Shown one piece after another: positions 1-9,027 of a stretch of 12,686 nt of DNA (positions are counted from its first letter, which is position 1; every line of letters starts with the position of its first letter). The stretch is from Aquificota bacterium. Lineage in GTDB: Bacteria > Thermosulfidibacterota > Thermosulfidibacteria > Thermosulfidibacterales > B14-G1. The position numbers were made by a program, and so were the translations under genes. A model generated the notes under the pieces. It was not told the DNA's origin. It saw nothing but the letters and a program-made list of their open reading frames with translations, and did no database searches. The stretch is taken from assembly GCA_003648675.1 (NCBI GenBank), contig QMPS01000006.1:1-12686 (forward strand). Direction: 5' to 3'.

Positions 1-1365
1 CTGGAGTACCTCAGTGTTCTCAAGCTGAAAAAGTCGGCCAAAGGACCCATCCTTTGCTTCGTGGGTCCCCCTGGTGTGGGCAAAACCTCACTAGGACGCT
101 CCATTGCCCGGGCTCTAGGCAGGAAGTTTGTCCGCATCAGTCTGGCCGGTGTCCGGGGTGTGGCAGAGATCCGAGGCCATCGCAGAACCTACATCGGCGC
201 TCTGCCTGGCAAGATCATCCAATGCATAAAGCAAGCCGGCTCTAACTATCCCGTATTTGTGCTAGACGAGGTGGACAAGCTGGGAATTGACTTCCGAGGA
301 GACCCCAGCTCAGCCCTCCTAGAGGTCCTAGATCCTGAACAAAACCACGCCTTCGTGGACCACTACCTGGGAGTGCCCTTTGACCTCTCCAAAGTGATGT
401 TCATCTGCACCGCCAATATCATGGATACCATCCCCTCCCCCCTCCTAGACAGGATGGAGGTGATAGAGATTCCTGGCTATACCGAAGAGGACAAGGTGGC
501 CATTGCCAAGCGCTATCTCATACCCAGACAGAGAGAGGCCAATGGATTAAATGAAAAGGATATATCCTTCTCCGATGAGGCCATCCGAAAGATCATTCGC
601 CTCTACACCAGAGAAGCAGGCTTGAGGAACCTGGAGAGGGAGATTGGCTCCATATGCAGGAAGGTGGCCAGGAGAATCGCCGAAGGAGAGGAGGGCCCCT
701 TCAAAATCACTGCTAAGTCTGTGGGGAGGTACCTGGGCTCGCCCAGACACCATCCAGAGACAGAAACCATGAAAGAAGAGGAAGTGGGTGTGGCCATAGG
801 CCTGGCCTGGACTCCCACGGGCGGGGACATCATCCACGTGGAAGCCACAGTCATGCCTGGCAAGGGAAAACTCACCCTCACGGGCCAGCTAGGCGACGTC
901 ATGAAAGAGTCGGCCATGGCAGCCGTGGACTACATACGAACCAGGGCCCAACAACTGGGGATTCCCTCCGACTTTTACTACAAACATGACTTCCACATCC
1001 ATGTACCCGCAGGGGCCATACCTAAAGATGGTCCTTCAGCGGGAATCACCCTGGCCATAGCCCTTATTTCGGCCCTCACCAAAATCCCCACCCGAAAAGA
1101 CGTAGCCATGACAGGGGAGATCACCCTCACCGGTAGAGTACTACCCATCGGCGGTCTGAGGGAGAAATCTCTAGCAGCCAAGAGGGCAGGGATCAGGAAG
1201 GTAATCATCCCTCGGAAGAACCTGGTAGACCTCACCGATATGCCTGAGGAGGTGAAAAAGAGCATAACCTTTCTCCCTGTGGAGCACATGGATCAGGTAG
1301 TAGAATTAGCCCTACAGGAGAATCCTATGAAAGAGGTCCCTGCCTTTGAAAGAGAGAACCACTAA
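1..1365 (+). CDS. lon: ATP-dependent Lon protease, C-terminal 454 residues (5' truncated by window edge)
   Basis: Lon is a homohexameric cytoplasmic AAA+ serine protease that unfolds and degrades damaged and some regulatory proteins. The reading frame is open from base 1, so the N-terminal substrate-binding domain (roughly 330-350 residues in a usual ~800-residue Lon) lies outside the window. Fragment numbering: Walker A GPPGVGKT at 22-29, Walker B VFVLDE at 85-90, pore-loop region RTYIGA at 62-67, sensor-1 region TAN at 137-139, [10 protein letters not shown] at 204-213, then the protease domain with catalytic Ser346 (PKDGPSAGI) and Lys389 ([15 protein letters not shown]). Their 43-residue spacing equals that of Ser679/Lys722 in E. 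coli Lon. One oddity is that the usually near-invariant stretch GGVRDEAEIRGH reads [12 protein letters not shown] at 49-60. The gene stops at TAA 1363-1365 and converges on korC, with a shared hairpin between them. It has no obvious functional tie to the TCA cluster. Confidence 0.97.
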   Translation: MEYLSVLKLKKSAKGPILCFVGPPGVGKTSLGRSIARALGRKFVRISLAGVRGVAEIRGHRRTYIGALPGKIIQCIKQAGSNYPVFVLDEVDKLGIDFRGDPSSALLEVLDPEQNHAFVDHYLGVPFDLSKVMFICTANIMDTIPSPLLDRMEVIEIPGYTEEDKVAIAKRYLIPRQREANGLNEKDISFSDEAIRKIIRLYTREAGLRNLEREIGSICRKVARRIAEGEEGPFKITAKSVGRYLGSPRHHPETETMKEEEVGVAIGLAWTPTGGDIIHVEATVMPGKGKLTLTGQLGDVMKESAMAAVDYIRTRAQQLGIPSDFYYKHDFHIHVPAGAIPKDGPSAGITLAIALISALTKIPTRKDVAMTGEITLTGRVLPIGGLREKSLAAKRAGIRKVIIPRKNLVDLTDMPEEVKKSITFLPVEHMDQVVELALQENPMKEVPAFERENH

Positions 1366-1370
1366 GCAAA

Positions 1371-1401
1371 AGAGGGGGTCTCTCCTAGGAGACCCCCCTC
1401 T
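1371..1401. terminator. Bidirectional hairpin terminator between convergent lon and korC
   Basis: The arms GGGGGTCTC (1374-1382) and GAGACCCCC (1389-1397) form a 9-bp stem around a 6-nt loop. AGA (1371-1373) and TCT (1399-1401) extend it past a single bulged C (1398). It begins 5 nt after the lon stop codon and lies 20 nt beyond the korC stop codon, so it is positioned to end both transcripts. Read from korC, the stem ends in TCT followed by TTTGC, a short U run; read from lon, the following bases are TCTACACT, so it is a weaker classical terminator in that direction. It is the terminal member of a set of G-run hairpins along the cluster. Confidence 0.8.
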
Positions 1402-1421
1402 TCTACACTACACAGCCATTC

Positions 1422-1973
1422 CTACTTCTGGCCGTACTTTTCCACACCGTACTCATATCCCCTGTCAAATGCCCTCAAGTTCATATCAATGGTGTGAGAT
1501 GGAACACTACTCTCGACTGCTCTTCTCATGGCCTCTCTACCTACTATACCTGAGACTGCTGTAAAAAATCCCAGCATCACGATGTTCTGTACCATAGCCC
1601 TTCCCACTTCCTCAGCAATTCTGGTAGAGGGAATACCGTACACCTTCTGATTTGGCTTCAGTTCCCCAGGCTTCACCAATTCCTCCTCTATGAGCAAGAT
1701 CCCGTCATCCTTTAGCCTCGGATAATAAGTGGTATAAGCTTCTTGCGACATCACTATAAGACAATCCACGTTGGTGGTGTAGGGATAGAGGACCTTGGTA
1801 TCCTCCAAGACCACCTGGGCAGAACAGGCACCTCCCCTAGCCTCAGGCCCAAAGCTTTGAGTAAGGGTAGCCTCCTTTCCCTCAAAGATAGAGTACGCCT
1901 TCCCCATTATGACTCCCATCAGGATGACCCCTTGGCCTCCAAACCCTCCTATTCTTACCTCTATCCTACCCAT
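1422..1973 (-). CDS. korC: 2-oxoglutarate:ferredoxin oxidoreductase, gamma subunit
   Basis: This is the gamma subunit of the four-subunit 2-oxoacid:ferredoxin oxidoreductase, a cytoplasmic complex that interconverts 2-oxoglutarate plus CoA with succinyl-CoA plus CO2 using ferredoxin. Family marks are GGFGGQG at residues 9-15 right at the N-terminus and SFGPEARGG at 40-48. An in-frame ATG at 1991 would add six residues (MVGEEV). I prefer the ATG at 1973 because it gives the usual 'Met, few residues, GFGGQG' start, forms a TGATG overlap with the korB stop, and has a G-rich GGGGGA stretch about 8 nt upstream, whereas ATG 1991 has no convincing Shine-Dalgarno. The result is 183 residues, a normal length. 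It is the last gene of the cluster and ends 20 nt before the hairpin shared with lon. The paralogous pyruvate enzyme subunit is the main alternative, but the sucCD neighbours favour 2-oxoglutarate. Confidence 0.93.
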   Translation of the reverse strand: MGRIEVRIGGFGGQGVILMGVIMGKAYSIFEGKEATLTQSFGPEARGGACSAQVVLEDTKVLYPYTTNVDCLIVMSQEAYTTYYPRLKDDGILLIEEELVKPGELKPNQKVYGIPSTRIAEEVGRAMVQNIVMLGFFTAVSGIVGREAMRRAVESSVPSHTIDMNLRAFDRGYEYGVEKYGQK

Positions 1974-2842
1974 CACTTCTTCCCCCACCATACATACTTG
2001 TCACCCAGTCTCTTGGACAAGTGAGTGTTCATTGCCTCTATGAAGTCCGGCCTCTCTACATCAACGAACTTCCCCACAATGATCTCGTCTGGCCTTGTCT
2101 CATCCCAGCCCACTTCGCTTGTATCCGCCCCATGCTTTATCACACTATGTTCTTTGTAGAACTTCAACTCGGCTATGGCGTCACCCAAGCGGTTACGTCT
2201 CAGGAAGATAGTGGGACAGGGGGAGATCACCTCTATAAATGAGAAGCCCTTCTTATTCATGGCCTCTACCATGGCCTTTGTGAGCTGCACCACGTGATAT
2301 GCAGTCCAGCGGGCCACATATACAGCTCCACAGGACGCAACTAAGTGGGGCAAGTTAAAAGGCTTCTCATACGCCCCATATGGGGCAGTGGTGTTAATGC
2401 TTTCATAGGGCGCTGTAGGAGTAACCTGCCCACCCGTCATGGCATAAGTAAAGTTATTCAGCATGATCACTGTGATGTCCACATTCCGCCTCGCCGCATT
2501 TATCAGATGGTTCCCCCCAATAGCAGCAATATCACCATCACCCGAATAAACCACCACAGTTAACTCAGGATTGGCGAGTTTCAATCCAGTAGCGAAAGGA
2601 ATGGGTCTCCCATGCGTCACATGGAAGGAGTCAAGCTTCAGATAACCCGCCACCCTTCCAGTGCAACATATACCTGAAACAATAGCCAGCTTCTCCAAAG
2701 GAATACCACACTTCCTCACTGCCCTGGCGAAACAGTTAACCGTAGTTCCTATCCCGCATCCCTGACACCAGACATGGGGCAAACGATCCGTTCTCAGAAA
2801 CTCCTCAACAGGATTCTCTTTTACCTTCTCCTCAACGCTCAT
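1973..2842 (-). CDS. korB: 2-oxoglutarate:ferredoxin oxidoreductase, beta (thiamine diphosphate) subunit
   Basis: This is the catalytic beta subunit, which binds thiamine diphosphate and the proximal [4Fe-4S] cluster. At 289 residues it has the usual length. WCQGCG (residues 25-30) supplies Cys26 and Cys29, SGICCTGR (56-63) supplies a third cluster cysteine (probably Cys60, next to Cys59), and SPCP gives Cys209. The ThDP/Mg2+ motif is SGDGDIAAIGG (100-110) followed by NN at 129-130, and TGGQ (136-139) follows as in the family. The start codon overlaps the korA stop as ATGA, preceded by GGAGG at 2850-2854 with 7-nt spacing. It overlaps korC by one base at the chosen korC start. The paired Cys59-Cys60 is slightly unusual, since the family more often has Gly-Cys there. 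The substrate (2-oxoglutarate rather than pyruvate or a branched-chain acid) is inferred mainly from linkage to sucCD. Confidence 0.95.
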   Translation of the reverse strand: MSVEEKVKENPVEEFLRTDRLPHVWCQGCGIGTTVNCFARAVRKCGIPLEKLAIVSGICCTGRVAGYLKLDSFHVTHGRPIPFATGLKLANPELTVVVYSGDGDIAAIGGNHLINAARRNVDITVIMLNNFTYAMTGGQVTPTAPYESINTTAPYGAYEKPFNLPHLVASCGAVYVARWTAYHVVQLTKAMVEAMNKKGFSFIEVISPCPTIFLRRNRLGDAIAELKFYKEHSVIKHGADTSEVGWDETRPDEIIVGKFVDVERPDFIEAMNTHLSKRLGDKYVWWGKK

Positions 2843-4020
2843 CTTGCCGCCTCCATAATAGCATCAAAAATCTGCTCAGGGTCGTGGACAGTACCACCAG
2901 CGTGGGGCACTCTCACCACTTTGCAAACGCCCTCTGCAATCCTCTCCACTTCCCTGGCGATCTGGCCCCTAATATTGAGCTCAGGCACCACAATTGCCTT
3001 CACACTGTTGGCAACCTCCTTCACGCGGGGCTCGGGGAAGGGCCACACCACGATGAGTCTCATGCGACCCACCTTAACACCCTTCTCCCTGGCCATCTCA
3101 ATTGCCTTGAGAGCCACCCTGGCGGAGATGCCATAAGAGAGGACCACCACGTCGGCTCCATCGATGTCCTCTTCCTCAAACTTCCAGATCTTGGGAGCAT
3201 TCTTCTCGATCTTCTCCACCAGACGATAGACCATTTCTTTCTGGGCCTGGGCATTGATGACGGGATAGCCCCTTTCGTCGTGGGTGAGACCTGTAACATG
3301 GAACCTGTAGCCGTCTCCTGCCTTTACCATTTCGGGCACCAGATCGGGATCGGGCTTATAGGGCAGATACTCCTCAGGAGGCTTGCTGGTGTAGCGCCTC
3401 TCCACCACCTTGATCTTGTCGGCCTCGGGAATGATCACCTTCTCAGTCATGTGGCCCACGCACTCGTCCATCTGGAAGAACACGGGCACCCTGTAGATCT
3501 CTGCCAGGTTGAATGCGTCAATGATGAAGTCGAAGCATTCCTGAACGGTACTGGGAGAAAGGGCGATGACCTCGTAGTCCCCGTGGGAACCCCAGCGGCA
3601 CTGCTGCATGTCTGCCTGGCCCGGCAGAGTAGGAAGACCAGTAGAGGGCCCTCCCCTCTGAACATTGACGAACACACAAGGGGTCTCCAGGCAAGCCGCC
3701 AGACCCACATGCTCCTGCATCAAGGAGATACCCGGGCCCGAACTAACCGTCATGGCCTTCAATCCAGCCCAAACAGCACCCTGAAGGCAGATAGAAGAAG
3801 CAATCTCGTCTTCCATCTGGATGAAGACACCACCTACCAGGGGAATCCTGACGGAAAACCTCTCCACAACCTCCGTGGAAGGTGTGATGGGATAACCAGC
3901 AGCAAAACGGCACCCAGCCGCCAAAGCACCCTCACAGGCGGCGTGGTTGCCATCCATATAGTGAACCCCTGTAAGAACACCCTTAGGATCGGCCGTAGTA
4001 TACTTGATCTCCGCCATCAT
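2839..4020 (-). CDS. korA: 2-oxoglutarate:ferredoxin oxidoreductase, alpha subunit
   Basis: This is the alpha subunit (393 residues), carrying the pyrimidine-binding and transketolase C-terminal-like domains that complete the active site with KorB. Motifs typical of KorA are GNHAACEGALAAGCRF (24-39) running into GYPITPSTE (42-50), MEDEIAS (69-75), SSGPG (93-97), and RGGPSTGLPT followed by GQAD (122-137). The gamma domain is not fused at the N-terminus, matching the KorABCD architecture in which korC is separate. Tandem ATG codons lie at 4020 and 4017. A GGAGG at 4025-4029 stands 4 nt from the first and 7 nt from the second, so a one-residue-shorter start is equally possible. The korD stop TGA is embedded in the first start (ATGA), and the gene's own stop overlaps korB in the same way, giving translational coupling and balanced subunit synthesis. 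Confidence 0.96.
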   Translation of the reverse strand: MMAEIKYTTADPKGVLTGVHYMDGNHAACEGALAAGCRFAAGYPITPSTEVVERFSVRIPLVGGVFIQMEDEIASSICLQGAVWAGLKAMTVSSGPGISLMQEHVGLAACLETPCVFVNVQRGGPSTGLPTLPGQADMQQCRWGSHGDYEVIALSPSTVQECFDFIIDAFNLAEIYRVPVFFQMDECVGHMTEKVIIPEADKIKVVERRYTSKPPEEYLPYKPDPDLVPEMVKAGDGYRFHVTGLTHDERGYPVINAQAQKEMVYRLVEKIEKNAPKIWKFEEEDIDGADVVVLSYGISARVALKAIEMAREKGVKVGRMRLIVVWPFPEPRVKEVANSVKAIVVPELNIRGQIAREVERIAEGVCKVVRVPHAGGTVHDPEQIFDAIMEAAR

Positions 4021-4277
4021 TCGCCCTCCCCAATCTTCTCCCGGTAGCCATAAATTGCAAAATCAGGACAGTACATACCACACAGCTCACATCCCGTGCA
4101 CTTCTCCGGATAGGTAAACTCTGGATAGTGGAATCCCCGGGAGTTAAACCCATCGGACATAGTGATTGCCCCTGTAGGACAAAACTCCACACAAACCCTG
4201 CACCCCTTGCAACGTTCAGGGAGCACATGCACCACGCCGCGAAACTTCTTCTTTTTAGTCTTTTCAGCCGTTGCCAT
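4017..4277 (-). CDS. korD: 2-oxoglutarate:ferredoxin oxidoreductase, delta (2x[4Fe-4S] ferredoxin) subunit
   Basis: This is a small ferredoxin-like subunit (86 residues) that relays electrons between the KorB cluster and soluble ferredoxin. Two complete CxxCxxCxxxCP motifs are visible, CKGCRVCVEFCP (residues 23-34) and CTGCELCGMYCP (60-71), predicting two [4Fe-4S] clusters. A short basic N-terminal tail (MATAEKTKKKK) precedes them. The start has a strong AGGAGG-type Shine-Dalgarno at 4283-4287 with 5-nt spacing. It lies 16 nt downstream of sucD with no hairpin between them and is the first kor gene transcribed. Its stop is shared with the korA start. Taken alone it could be any dicluster ferredoxin; the overlap with korA fixes its role. 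Confidence 0.94.
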   Translation of the reverse strand: MATAEKTKKKKFRGVVHVLPERCKGCRVCVEFCPTGAITMSDGFNSRGFHYPEFTYPEKCTGCELCGMYCPDFAIYGYREKIGEGE

Positions 4278-4293
4278 CTCTTCCTCCTATCCC

Positions 4294-5169
4294 TTATTTG
4301 CCCAAAACCCTCGCCACAGTGGCCCCAATCTCCGCCGGGCTCTCAGCCACATGCACGCCGGCCTCCTTAAGGGCAGCTATCTTCTCTGCAGCCGTACCCT
4401 TACCCCCAGCTATAATGGCCCCTGCATGCCCCATGCGTCGCCCCGGTGGAGCTGTACGGCCAGCAACAAACGCCACCACAGGCTTGGTGAACTCCTCCTT
4501 TATATACTCGGCAGCCTCTTCCTCAGCGGTACCCCCAATCTCACCTATAAGGACCACCAATTCTGTCTCGGGATCCTCATTAAAGAGCTTCAACAAATCC
4601 ACCTGGGTGGACCCGACAATGGGGTCACCGCCGATCCCGATACAAGTAGACTGACCAATTCCCCTCTCAGTACACTGCCACACCGCCTCATAAGTGAGAG
4701 TACCCGACCTAGAGATGAGACCCACAGGCCCCTTCTTAAAGATGTACCCAGGCATAATCCCTAGCTTACACTCTTCAGGAGTGATAACGCCAGGGCAGTT
4801 GGGACCCACCATGCGCACGCTCTTACCCTTCATAGAGCGCTTCACCTTCATCATGTCAAGGGCAGGAATCCCCTCGGTAATGGTGACAATCACCTCTACG
4901 CCGGCGTCCACTGCTTCGGCAACAGCGTCGGCACAAAATGCAGGGGGCACAAAGATAAGGGCTGCGTTGGCCCCTTCCTTCTCCACCGCCTCGGCCACGG
5001 TATTATAAACGGGAACCTTACCCTCCCACATAGTACCACCCTTGCCGGGGGTGACTCCCGCCACAACATTGGTGCCATACTCTATACACTGCTGAGTGTG
5101 GAAGGTCCCTTCCTTACCCGTGATTCCCTGGACCACCACTCTGGAATCTTTATTGACAAGAATACTCAT
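4294..5169 (-). CDS. sucD: Succinyl-CoA synthetase, alpha subunit
   Basis: This is the CoA-binding, autophosphorylated subunit of the ADP- or GDP-forming succinyl-CoA synthetase, which interconverts succinyl-CoA and succinate with substrate-level phosphorylation. At 291 residues it is normal for the family. The CoA-binding Rossmann domain contains [11 protein letters not shown] (14-24). VGPNCPG lies at 121-127, and the active-site phosphohistidine is His248 in [11 protein letters not shown] (243-253). The start is supported by GGAGG at 5177-5181 with 7-nt spacing. It lies 23 nt downstream of sucC and 16 nt upstream of korD, so enzymes producing and consuming succinyl-CoA come from contiguous genes. 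Run in reverse with KorABCD it makes 2-oxoglutarate from succinate, ATP and CO2. Confidence 0.97.
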   Translation of the reverse strand: MSILVNKDSRVVVQGITGKEGTFHTQQCIEYGTNVVAGVTPGKGGTMWEGKVPVYNTVAEAVEKEGANAALIFVPPAFCADAVAEAVDAGVEVIVTITEGIPALDMMKVKRSMKGKSVRMVGPNCPGVITPEECKLGIMPGYIFKKGPVGLISRSGTLTYEAVWQCTERGIGQSTCIGIGGDPIVGSTQVDLLKLFNEDPETELVVLIGEIGGTAEEEAAEYIKEEFTKPVVAFVAGRTAPPGRRMGHAGAIIAGGKGTAAEKIAALKEAGVHVAESPAEIGATVARVLGK

Positions 5170-5192
5170 GGACCGCCCTCCTTTCCCCGTCT

Positions 5193-6359
5193 TTACTTGA
5201 GCCCGGCGGCCTGCACCACTTTCTCCGCCGCCTCAGCCATACTGGTGGCCGTAATAAAAGAGAGACCAGACTCTTGGAGAATCTTCATCCCCTCATCCCT
5301 ATTGGTCCCCTCCAGACGCACCACCATGGGAACTTCCACTTTGAGGTTCTTGGCAGCCTGGGCAATACCACTGGCCACCCTGTCACACCTCACGATACCG
5401 CCAAAGATGTTGACCAACACCGCCCTGACGTTGGGATCGGACAAGAGAATACGGAAAGCGTTTTCCACCCTCTCAGCACTAGCAGCACCGCCCACATCCA
5501 GGAAGTTGGCAGGCTCACCACCGTAGATCTTGATAATATCCATAGTGGCCATGGCCAATCCAGCGCCATTCACCATACAACCGATGTTGCCATCTAGCTT
5601 AATATAGTTGAGGTCATACTTCTTGGCCTCCACCTCCAAGGGATCCTCTTCATCCAAATCTCTCATGGCGGCTATATCGGGATGGCGATAGAGGGCGTCG
5701 TCGTCAAAATTCATCTTGGCATCCAAGGCAATAATGTCACCTTCTTTAGTAATGACCAAGGGGTTGATTTCCGCCAGGGAGGCGTCCTTTTCAATAAAGG
5801 CCTTGTAAAGGTTTGTCATAAAGCTGATGCCTTTTTTGAGGAGATCACCAGAAAGCCCCAACCCAAAAGCTAGCTTCCTGGCATAGAAGGGCAGCATACC
5901 CAGGGCAGGGTCGACGTACGCCTTGAGGATCTTCTCAGGAGTCTCGGCAGCCACTTTCTCAATCTCCACACCACCCTCGGTAGAGGCCATCATGACGGGG
6001 CACTCAGTAGAGCGGTCAATAACCATGCCCAGGTAGAGCTCTTTTTCAATATTGAGCCCCTCCTCCACCAAAACCTTCTTCACCAGCTTCCCCTCGGGAC
6101 CTGTCTGGTGGGTCACCAGAGTCATGCCAATGATTTGACTGGCCACCTGCTCCACCTCGTCCAAGGAACGGGCCAGCTTGACGCCACCCCCCTTACCCCT
6201 ACCACCGGCATGGATCTGGGCTTTAACCACCCAGAGGTTACCACCTACCTCTTCGGCCACCTTTCTGGCCTCTTGGGGAGTGGTGGCCAATCCACCCTTG
6301 GGAACAGGGATCCCGTACTCTTTAAAGATCTCCTTGGCCTGATACTCATGAACCTTCAT
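5193..6359 (-). CDS. sucC: Succinyl-CoA synthetase, beta subunit (ATP-grasp)
   Basis: This is the nucleotide- and succinate-binding subunit partnering SucD (388 residues, full length). It begins with the family's [20 protein letters not shown] and has the ATP-grasp glycine/lysine loop [14 protein letters not shown] at about 51-64. The C-terminal ligase domain contains [17 protein letters not shown] and [11 protein letters not shown]. It ends with a loop, [12 protein letters not shown], typical of SucC. The start is backed by a GGAGGT Shine-Dalgarno at 6369-6374 about 9 nt upstream. The 83-nt gap to sdhB holds a G-run hairpin, making sucC the first gene of a hairpin-delimited sucCD-korDABC segment. 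ATP versus GTP preference cannot be settled by eye. Confidence 0.97.
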   Translation of the reverse strand: MKVHEYQAKEIFKEYGIPVPKGGLATTPQEARKVAEEVGGNLWVVKAQIHAGGRGKGGGVKLARSLDEVEQVASQIIGMTLVTHQTGPEGKLVKKVLVEEGLNIEKELYLGMVIDRSTECPVMMASTEGGVEIEKVAAETPEKILKAYVDPALGMLPFYARKLAFGLGLSGDLLKKGISFMTNLYKAFIEKDASLAEINPLVITKEGDIIALDAKMNFDDDALYRHPDIAAMRDLDEEDPLEVEAKKYDLNYIKLDGNIGCMVNGAGLAMATMDIIKIYGGEPANFLDVGGAASAERVENAFRILLSDPNVRAVLVNIFGGIVRCDRVASGIAQAAKNLKVEVPMVVRLEGTNRDEGMKILQESGLSFITATSMAEAAEKVVQAAGLK

Positions 6360-6385
6360 CTAGCCCTTACCTCCTTCAAAGAATT

Positions 6386-6409
6386 GGGGGGACCACGGGG
6401 TGGCCCCCC
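6386..6409 (-). promoter_or_regulatory. Intercistronic G-run hairpin between sdhB and sucC
   Basis: The plus-strand arms GGGGGG (6386-6391) and CCCCCC (6404-6409) flank an inner CCAC/GTGG stem (6393-6396 with 6400-6403) with one bulged base at 6392 and a 3-nt loop. In the transcript it lies about 35 nt after the sdhB stop and about 27 nt before the start codon of sucC. The bases after it (AATTCTTTG) are not a convincing U tract, so it looks more like a processing, stabilising or partial-attenuation element than a full terminator. Confidence 0.6.
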
Positions 6410-6442
6410 ATCATTCTAAATCCCCAACTTACTCATAGACAC

Positions 6443-7156
6443 CTACAAACGCCCTTTAAGCATGAGTCTCCTGAGTTCCACTATAGCCCTGGTGGCATTG
6501 AGCTCCTTAGGACAGGCCTCTACGCAGTTAAAGATGGTATGGCAACGCCAGACTCCATGCTTGTCGTCTATGGCATTAACCCTCTCCTCCCATCCTTCGT
6601 CCCTGGAGTCTAGGACAAAGCGGGCAGCCTTCATAAGAGCATTGGGCCCCAAGAACTCTTTGTCCGCCCAGTAAGTAGGACAAGAAGAAGTACAACAAGC
6701 ACACAGGATGCACTCATACTTGCCATCCAGGAGCTTTCTGTCCTCGGGAGACTGGAGCCTCTCTTTATCTGTGGGAGGAGGCGTGTAAGTGATGAGATAG
6801 GGCTTGATGGCATAGAGCTTGTCATAGAAAGGCTCCATGTCCACAATCAGGTCCTTTATCACCCGGAAACCCCTTAGAGGCTCCACAGTGATGACCTGGG
6901 TACCTAGGTCAGCCACCTGCTGTTCACAGGCGATAGTGTTTTTACCATTGATAGTCATACCGCAGGACCCACAGATACCATGGCGGCAGGCACGCCTGTA
7001 AGACAGGGAGCCGTCCACATGCCATTTAATGTAATTGAGAGCGTCCAAGACGGTCCAGCCTTTTTCAACCTCGATCTTGTACTCCTGAACCCTGCCCTTG
7101 GTACCCTCGTCCTTCTCGGGATCGTACCTGAATATTCTGAAGATATACTCAGCCAT
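6443..7156 (-). CDS. sdhB: Succinate dehydrogenase/fumarate reductase, iron-sulfur subunit
   Basis: This electron-transfer subunit (237 residues) carries electrons between the SdhA flavin and the membrane quinone site. The N-terminal plant-ferredoxin domain ligates [2Fe-2S] through Cys57, Cys62, Cys65 and Cys77 (CRHGICGSC, then AC); all four are Cys, unlike E. coli SdhB, which has Asp at the third. The C-terminal domain has CILCACCTSSCP, with Cys149, Cys152, Cys155 plus Cys215 for [4Fe-4S], and Cys159, Cys205 and Cys211 for [3Fe-4S]. His206, equivalent to E. coli His207 beside the quinone, is kept. E. coli Trp164 is Ala164 here (CPTYWADK). The start has GGAGG at 7163-7167 with 6-nt spacing, inside the 11-nt gap after sdhA. 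It is the last gene of the sdhCDAB module and is followed by a hairpin. Confidence 0.97.
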   Translation of the reverse strand: MAEYIFRIFRYDPEKDEGTKGRVQEYKIEVEKGWTVLDALNYIKWHVDGSLSYRRACRHGICGSCGMTINGKNTIACEQQVADLGTQVITVEPLRGFRVIKDLIVDMEPFYDKLYAIKPYLITYTPPPTDKERLQSPEDRKLLDGKYECILCACCTSSCPTYWADKEFLGPNALMKAARFVLDSRDEGWEERVNAIDDKHGVWRCHTIFNCVEACPKELNATRAIVELRRLMLKGRL

Positions 7157-7167
7157 CGCTGCCCTCC

Positions 7168-9009
7168 TCAGTACTTCCTTACCTCGGGAACGAAGCGGGT
7201 GATGACCACCGGCTTGTAGTCAAACTTGATACCCTCTTCCGTCTTCCAGGCCAGGGTGTGCTTCAACCAGTTCTCGTCGTCCCTACCAGGACAATCGGTA
7301 CGCCAGTGGGCTCCCCTACACTCCGTCCTATTCAGGGCACCTGCCACGATAACCTCCGCCACCTCCAAGAGATGGCCGAGCTCCAGGGCTTCCATAAGGT
7401 GGGTGTTGAAGACCTTGGACTTATCCTCAATGTGGATGTTCTGGTAGCGCTTCTGGAGATCCTTAATGATGTCGTACATCTTGGTGAGGTCCTCCTCGTT
7501 CCTGAAGACCCCGCACAGCTCATACATGTTGTCCTGAAGGATTTCCCTCAGCTCGCTTGGCCTCTCAGGACCATCAGCGTTGAGAACCCAGTTCACCTTA
7601 TCTACGGCCCTCTTGGCACAGTCCATAGGCAGGGGCTCGAAGCACTCCACCACAGACAGGTACTCCACTATGTCCTTACCTGCTCTCTTGCCATGGACGG
7701 AGGCATCCAACAGGGAGTTAGTTCCCAGCCTATTGGCACCATGGACGGAGACACAAGCACACTCACCAGCAGCCCACATACCCCTGAGCCACTTGGATTT
7801 GCCGTCAGCCAGAACCCTACAGTTAATATCGGTGGGAATTCCGCCCATGGAATAATGACCCGTGGGCTGAATGGGAATAGGCTCATCAATGGGATCCACA
7901 CCGGCAAACTTCATGGCCAACTCCCGAATCTGGGGCAGCCTCTCCTTGATCTTCTCGGCGCCCAGATGCCTCAAATCCAGGTGGACACACCGCTCACCAC
8001 CAATTCCCCGGCCCTCCACGAACTCTGTCCAGATAGAGCGGGAAATGATATCCCTGGGAGCCAGCTCCATCTTGTCGGGAGCGTATTTTTCCATGAACCT
8101 CTCGCCCTTATCATTTATAAGGTAACCACCCTCACCCCTGGCGGCCTCAGAAATAAGAATGCCCTGCTTGGCAATGCCCGTGGGATGGAATTGGACGAAC
8201 TCCATATCCTCCAGAGGCAGACCAGCCTCCAATACCATGGCCACACCGTCCGCAGTATTGGCATGAGAGTTGGTGGTAATTTTGAAGGCCCTCCCATATC
8301 CTCCCGTGGCGAAACAGGTAGCCTTGGCATGGAAGACGTGGATACCGCCATTGATGAGGTCCCAGGCCACCACACCCAAACACACATCCCCTTCGATAAT
8401 GAGGGAAAGGGCGAAATACTCAGAGTAGAACCTCACGCCATACTTCACACACTGCTCCCACAAAGTGTGAAGGAGGACGTGGCCCGTCCTGTCGGCAGCC
8501 ATGCAGGCCCTCAGCACAGGTTTACCCCTACCAAAATCTTTGACGTGTCCTCCGAAGTATCTCTGCATGATCTTGCCCTCAGGAGTCCTGGAGAAGGGTA
8601 CGCCCATGTGCTCGTACTCGAAGATGACGAGAGGAGCTTCCCTCACCATAAGCTCAATGGCATCCTGATCACCCAAAAAGTCAGAGCCCTTAACAGTGTC
8701 GTAGAAGTGCCACTCGATGTGGTCTTCCTCCAGATTAGCCAAAGCAGCAGCAATACCGCCTTGTGCCGCCCCTGAGTGGGATCTGGTGGGGAAAACCTTA
8801 GTGAGAACAGCCACGTCAAACCCCGCCTTCTTGATCTCTAAGGCGGCATACATACCAGCCAGGCCAGCGCCAACGATTACGGCATCGTGCTCGTGCACAT
8901 TGTGTAGCTCTACCCCTTCCACTTCGTGGAGTTCCTTTGCTTCATCGGTGCCCAACCACCGATTGTCCACGCAGCGGAAGGTCCCCCTGTATCCTTCAAA
9001 CTTGCCCAT
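7168..9009 (-). CDS. sdhA: Succinate dehydrogenase/fumarate reductase, flavoprotein subunit
   Basis: This is the catalytic FAD subunit, which oxidises succinate or reduces fumarate at the cytoplasmic face. It is 613 residues from ATG 9009. The dinucleotide-binding GAGLAG lies at 47-52, and the covalent-FAD histidine is His78 in [10 protein letters not shown]. Active-site segments are FHPTGI (274-279), ARGEGG with Arg291 (290-295), and PTGHYSMGG with His385 (382-390). An earlier in-frame GTG at 9018 would add three residues, but it falls within the G-rich Shine-Dalgarno (GGGGG 9018-9022). ATG 9009 has proper 8-nt spacing, so I use it. The stretch before the FAD fold is about 30 residues longer than in E. 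coli SdhA and has no signal-peptide character. Sequence alone cannot separate succinate dehydrogenase from fumarate reductase activity; the linked two anchor subunits and TCA enzymes favour an enzyme used in the cycle, possibly both ways. Confidence 0.96.
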   Translation of the reverse strand: MGKFEGYRGTFRCVDNRWLGTDEAKELHEVEGVELHNVHEHDAVIVGAGLAGMYAALEIKKAGFDVAVLTKVFPTRSHSGAAQGGIAAALANLEEDHIEWHFYDTVKGSDFLGDQDAIELMVREAPLVIFEYEHMGVPFSRTPEGKIMQRYFGGHVKDFGRGKPVLRACMAADRTGHVLLHTLWEQCVKYGVRFYSEYFALSLIIEGDVCLGVVAWDLINGGIHVFHAKATCFATGGYGRAFKITTNSHANTADGVAMVLEAGLPLEDMEFVQFHPTGIAKQGILISEAARGEGGYLINDKGERFMEKYAPDKMELAPRDIISRSIWTEFVEGRGIGGERCVHLDLRHLGAEKIKERLPQIRELAMKFAGVDPIDEPIPIQPTGHYSMGGIPTDINCRVLADGKSKWLRGMWAAGECACVSVHGANRLGTNSLLDASVHGKRAGKDIVEYLSVVECFEPLPMDCAKRAVDKVNWVLNADGPERPSELREILQDNMYELCGVFRNEEDLTKMYDIIKDLQKRYQNIHIEDKSKVFNTHLMEALELGHLLEVAEVIVAGALNRTECRGAHWRTDCPGRDDENWLKHTLAWKTEEGIKFDYKPVVITRFVPEVRKY

Positions 9010-9027
9010 GTTCACCACCCCCTGACT

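Noticed and set aside
1973..1991. Upstream ATG of korC at 1991
   Set aside because: It would add six residues not typical of the family and has no good ribosome-binding site; the ATG at 1973 overlaps the korB stop and suits the family start.
2884..4047. Long open frame (387 codons) on the plus strand opposite korA
   Set aside because: It is antisense to a gene with clear KorA motifs; its translation is rich in His, Leu and Pro with no family resemblance, as expected of a shadow frame.
7258..8775. Open frame of 505 codons on the plus strand opposite sdhA
   Set aside because: It lies entirely antisense to sdhA, which shows all catalytic and FAD motifs; length alone is not evidence, and no motifs were seen.
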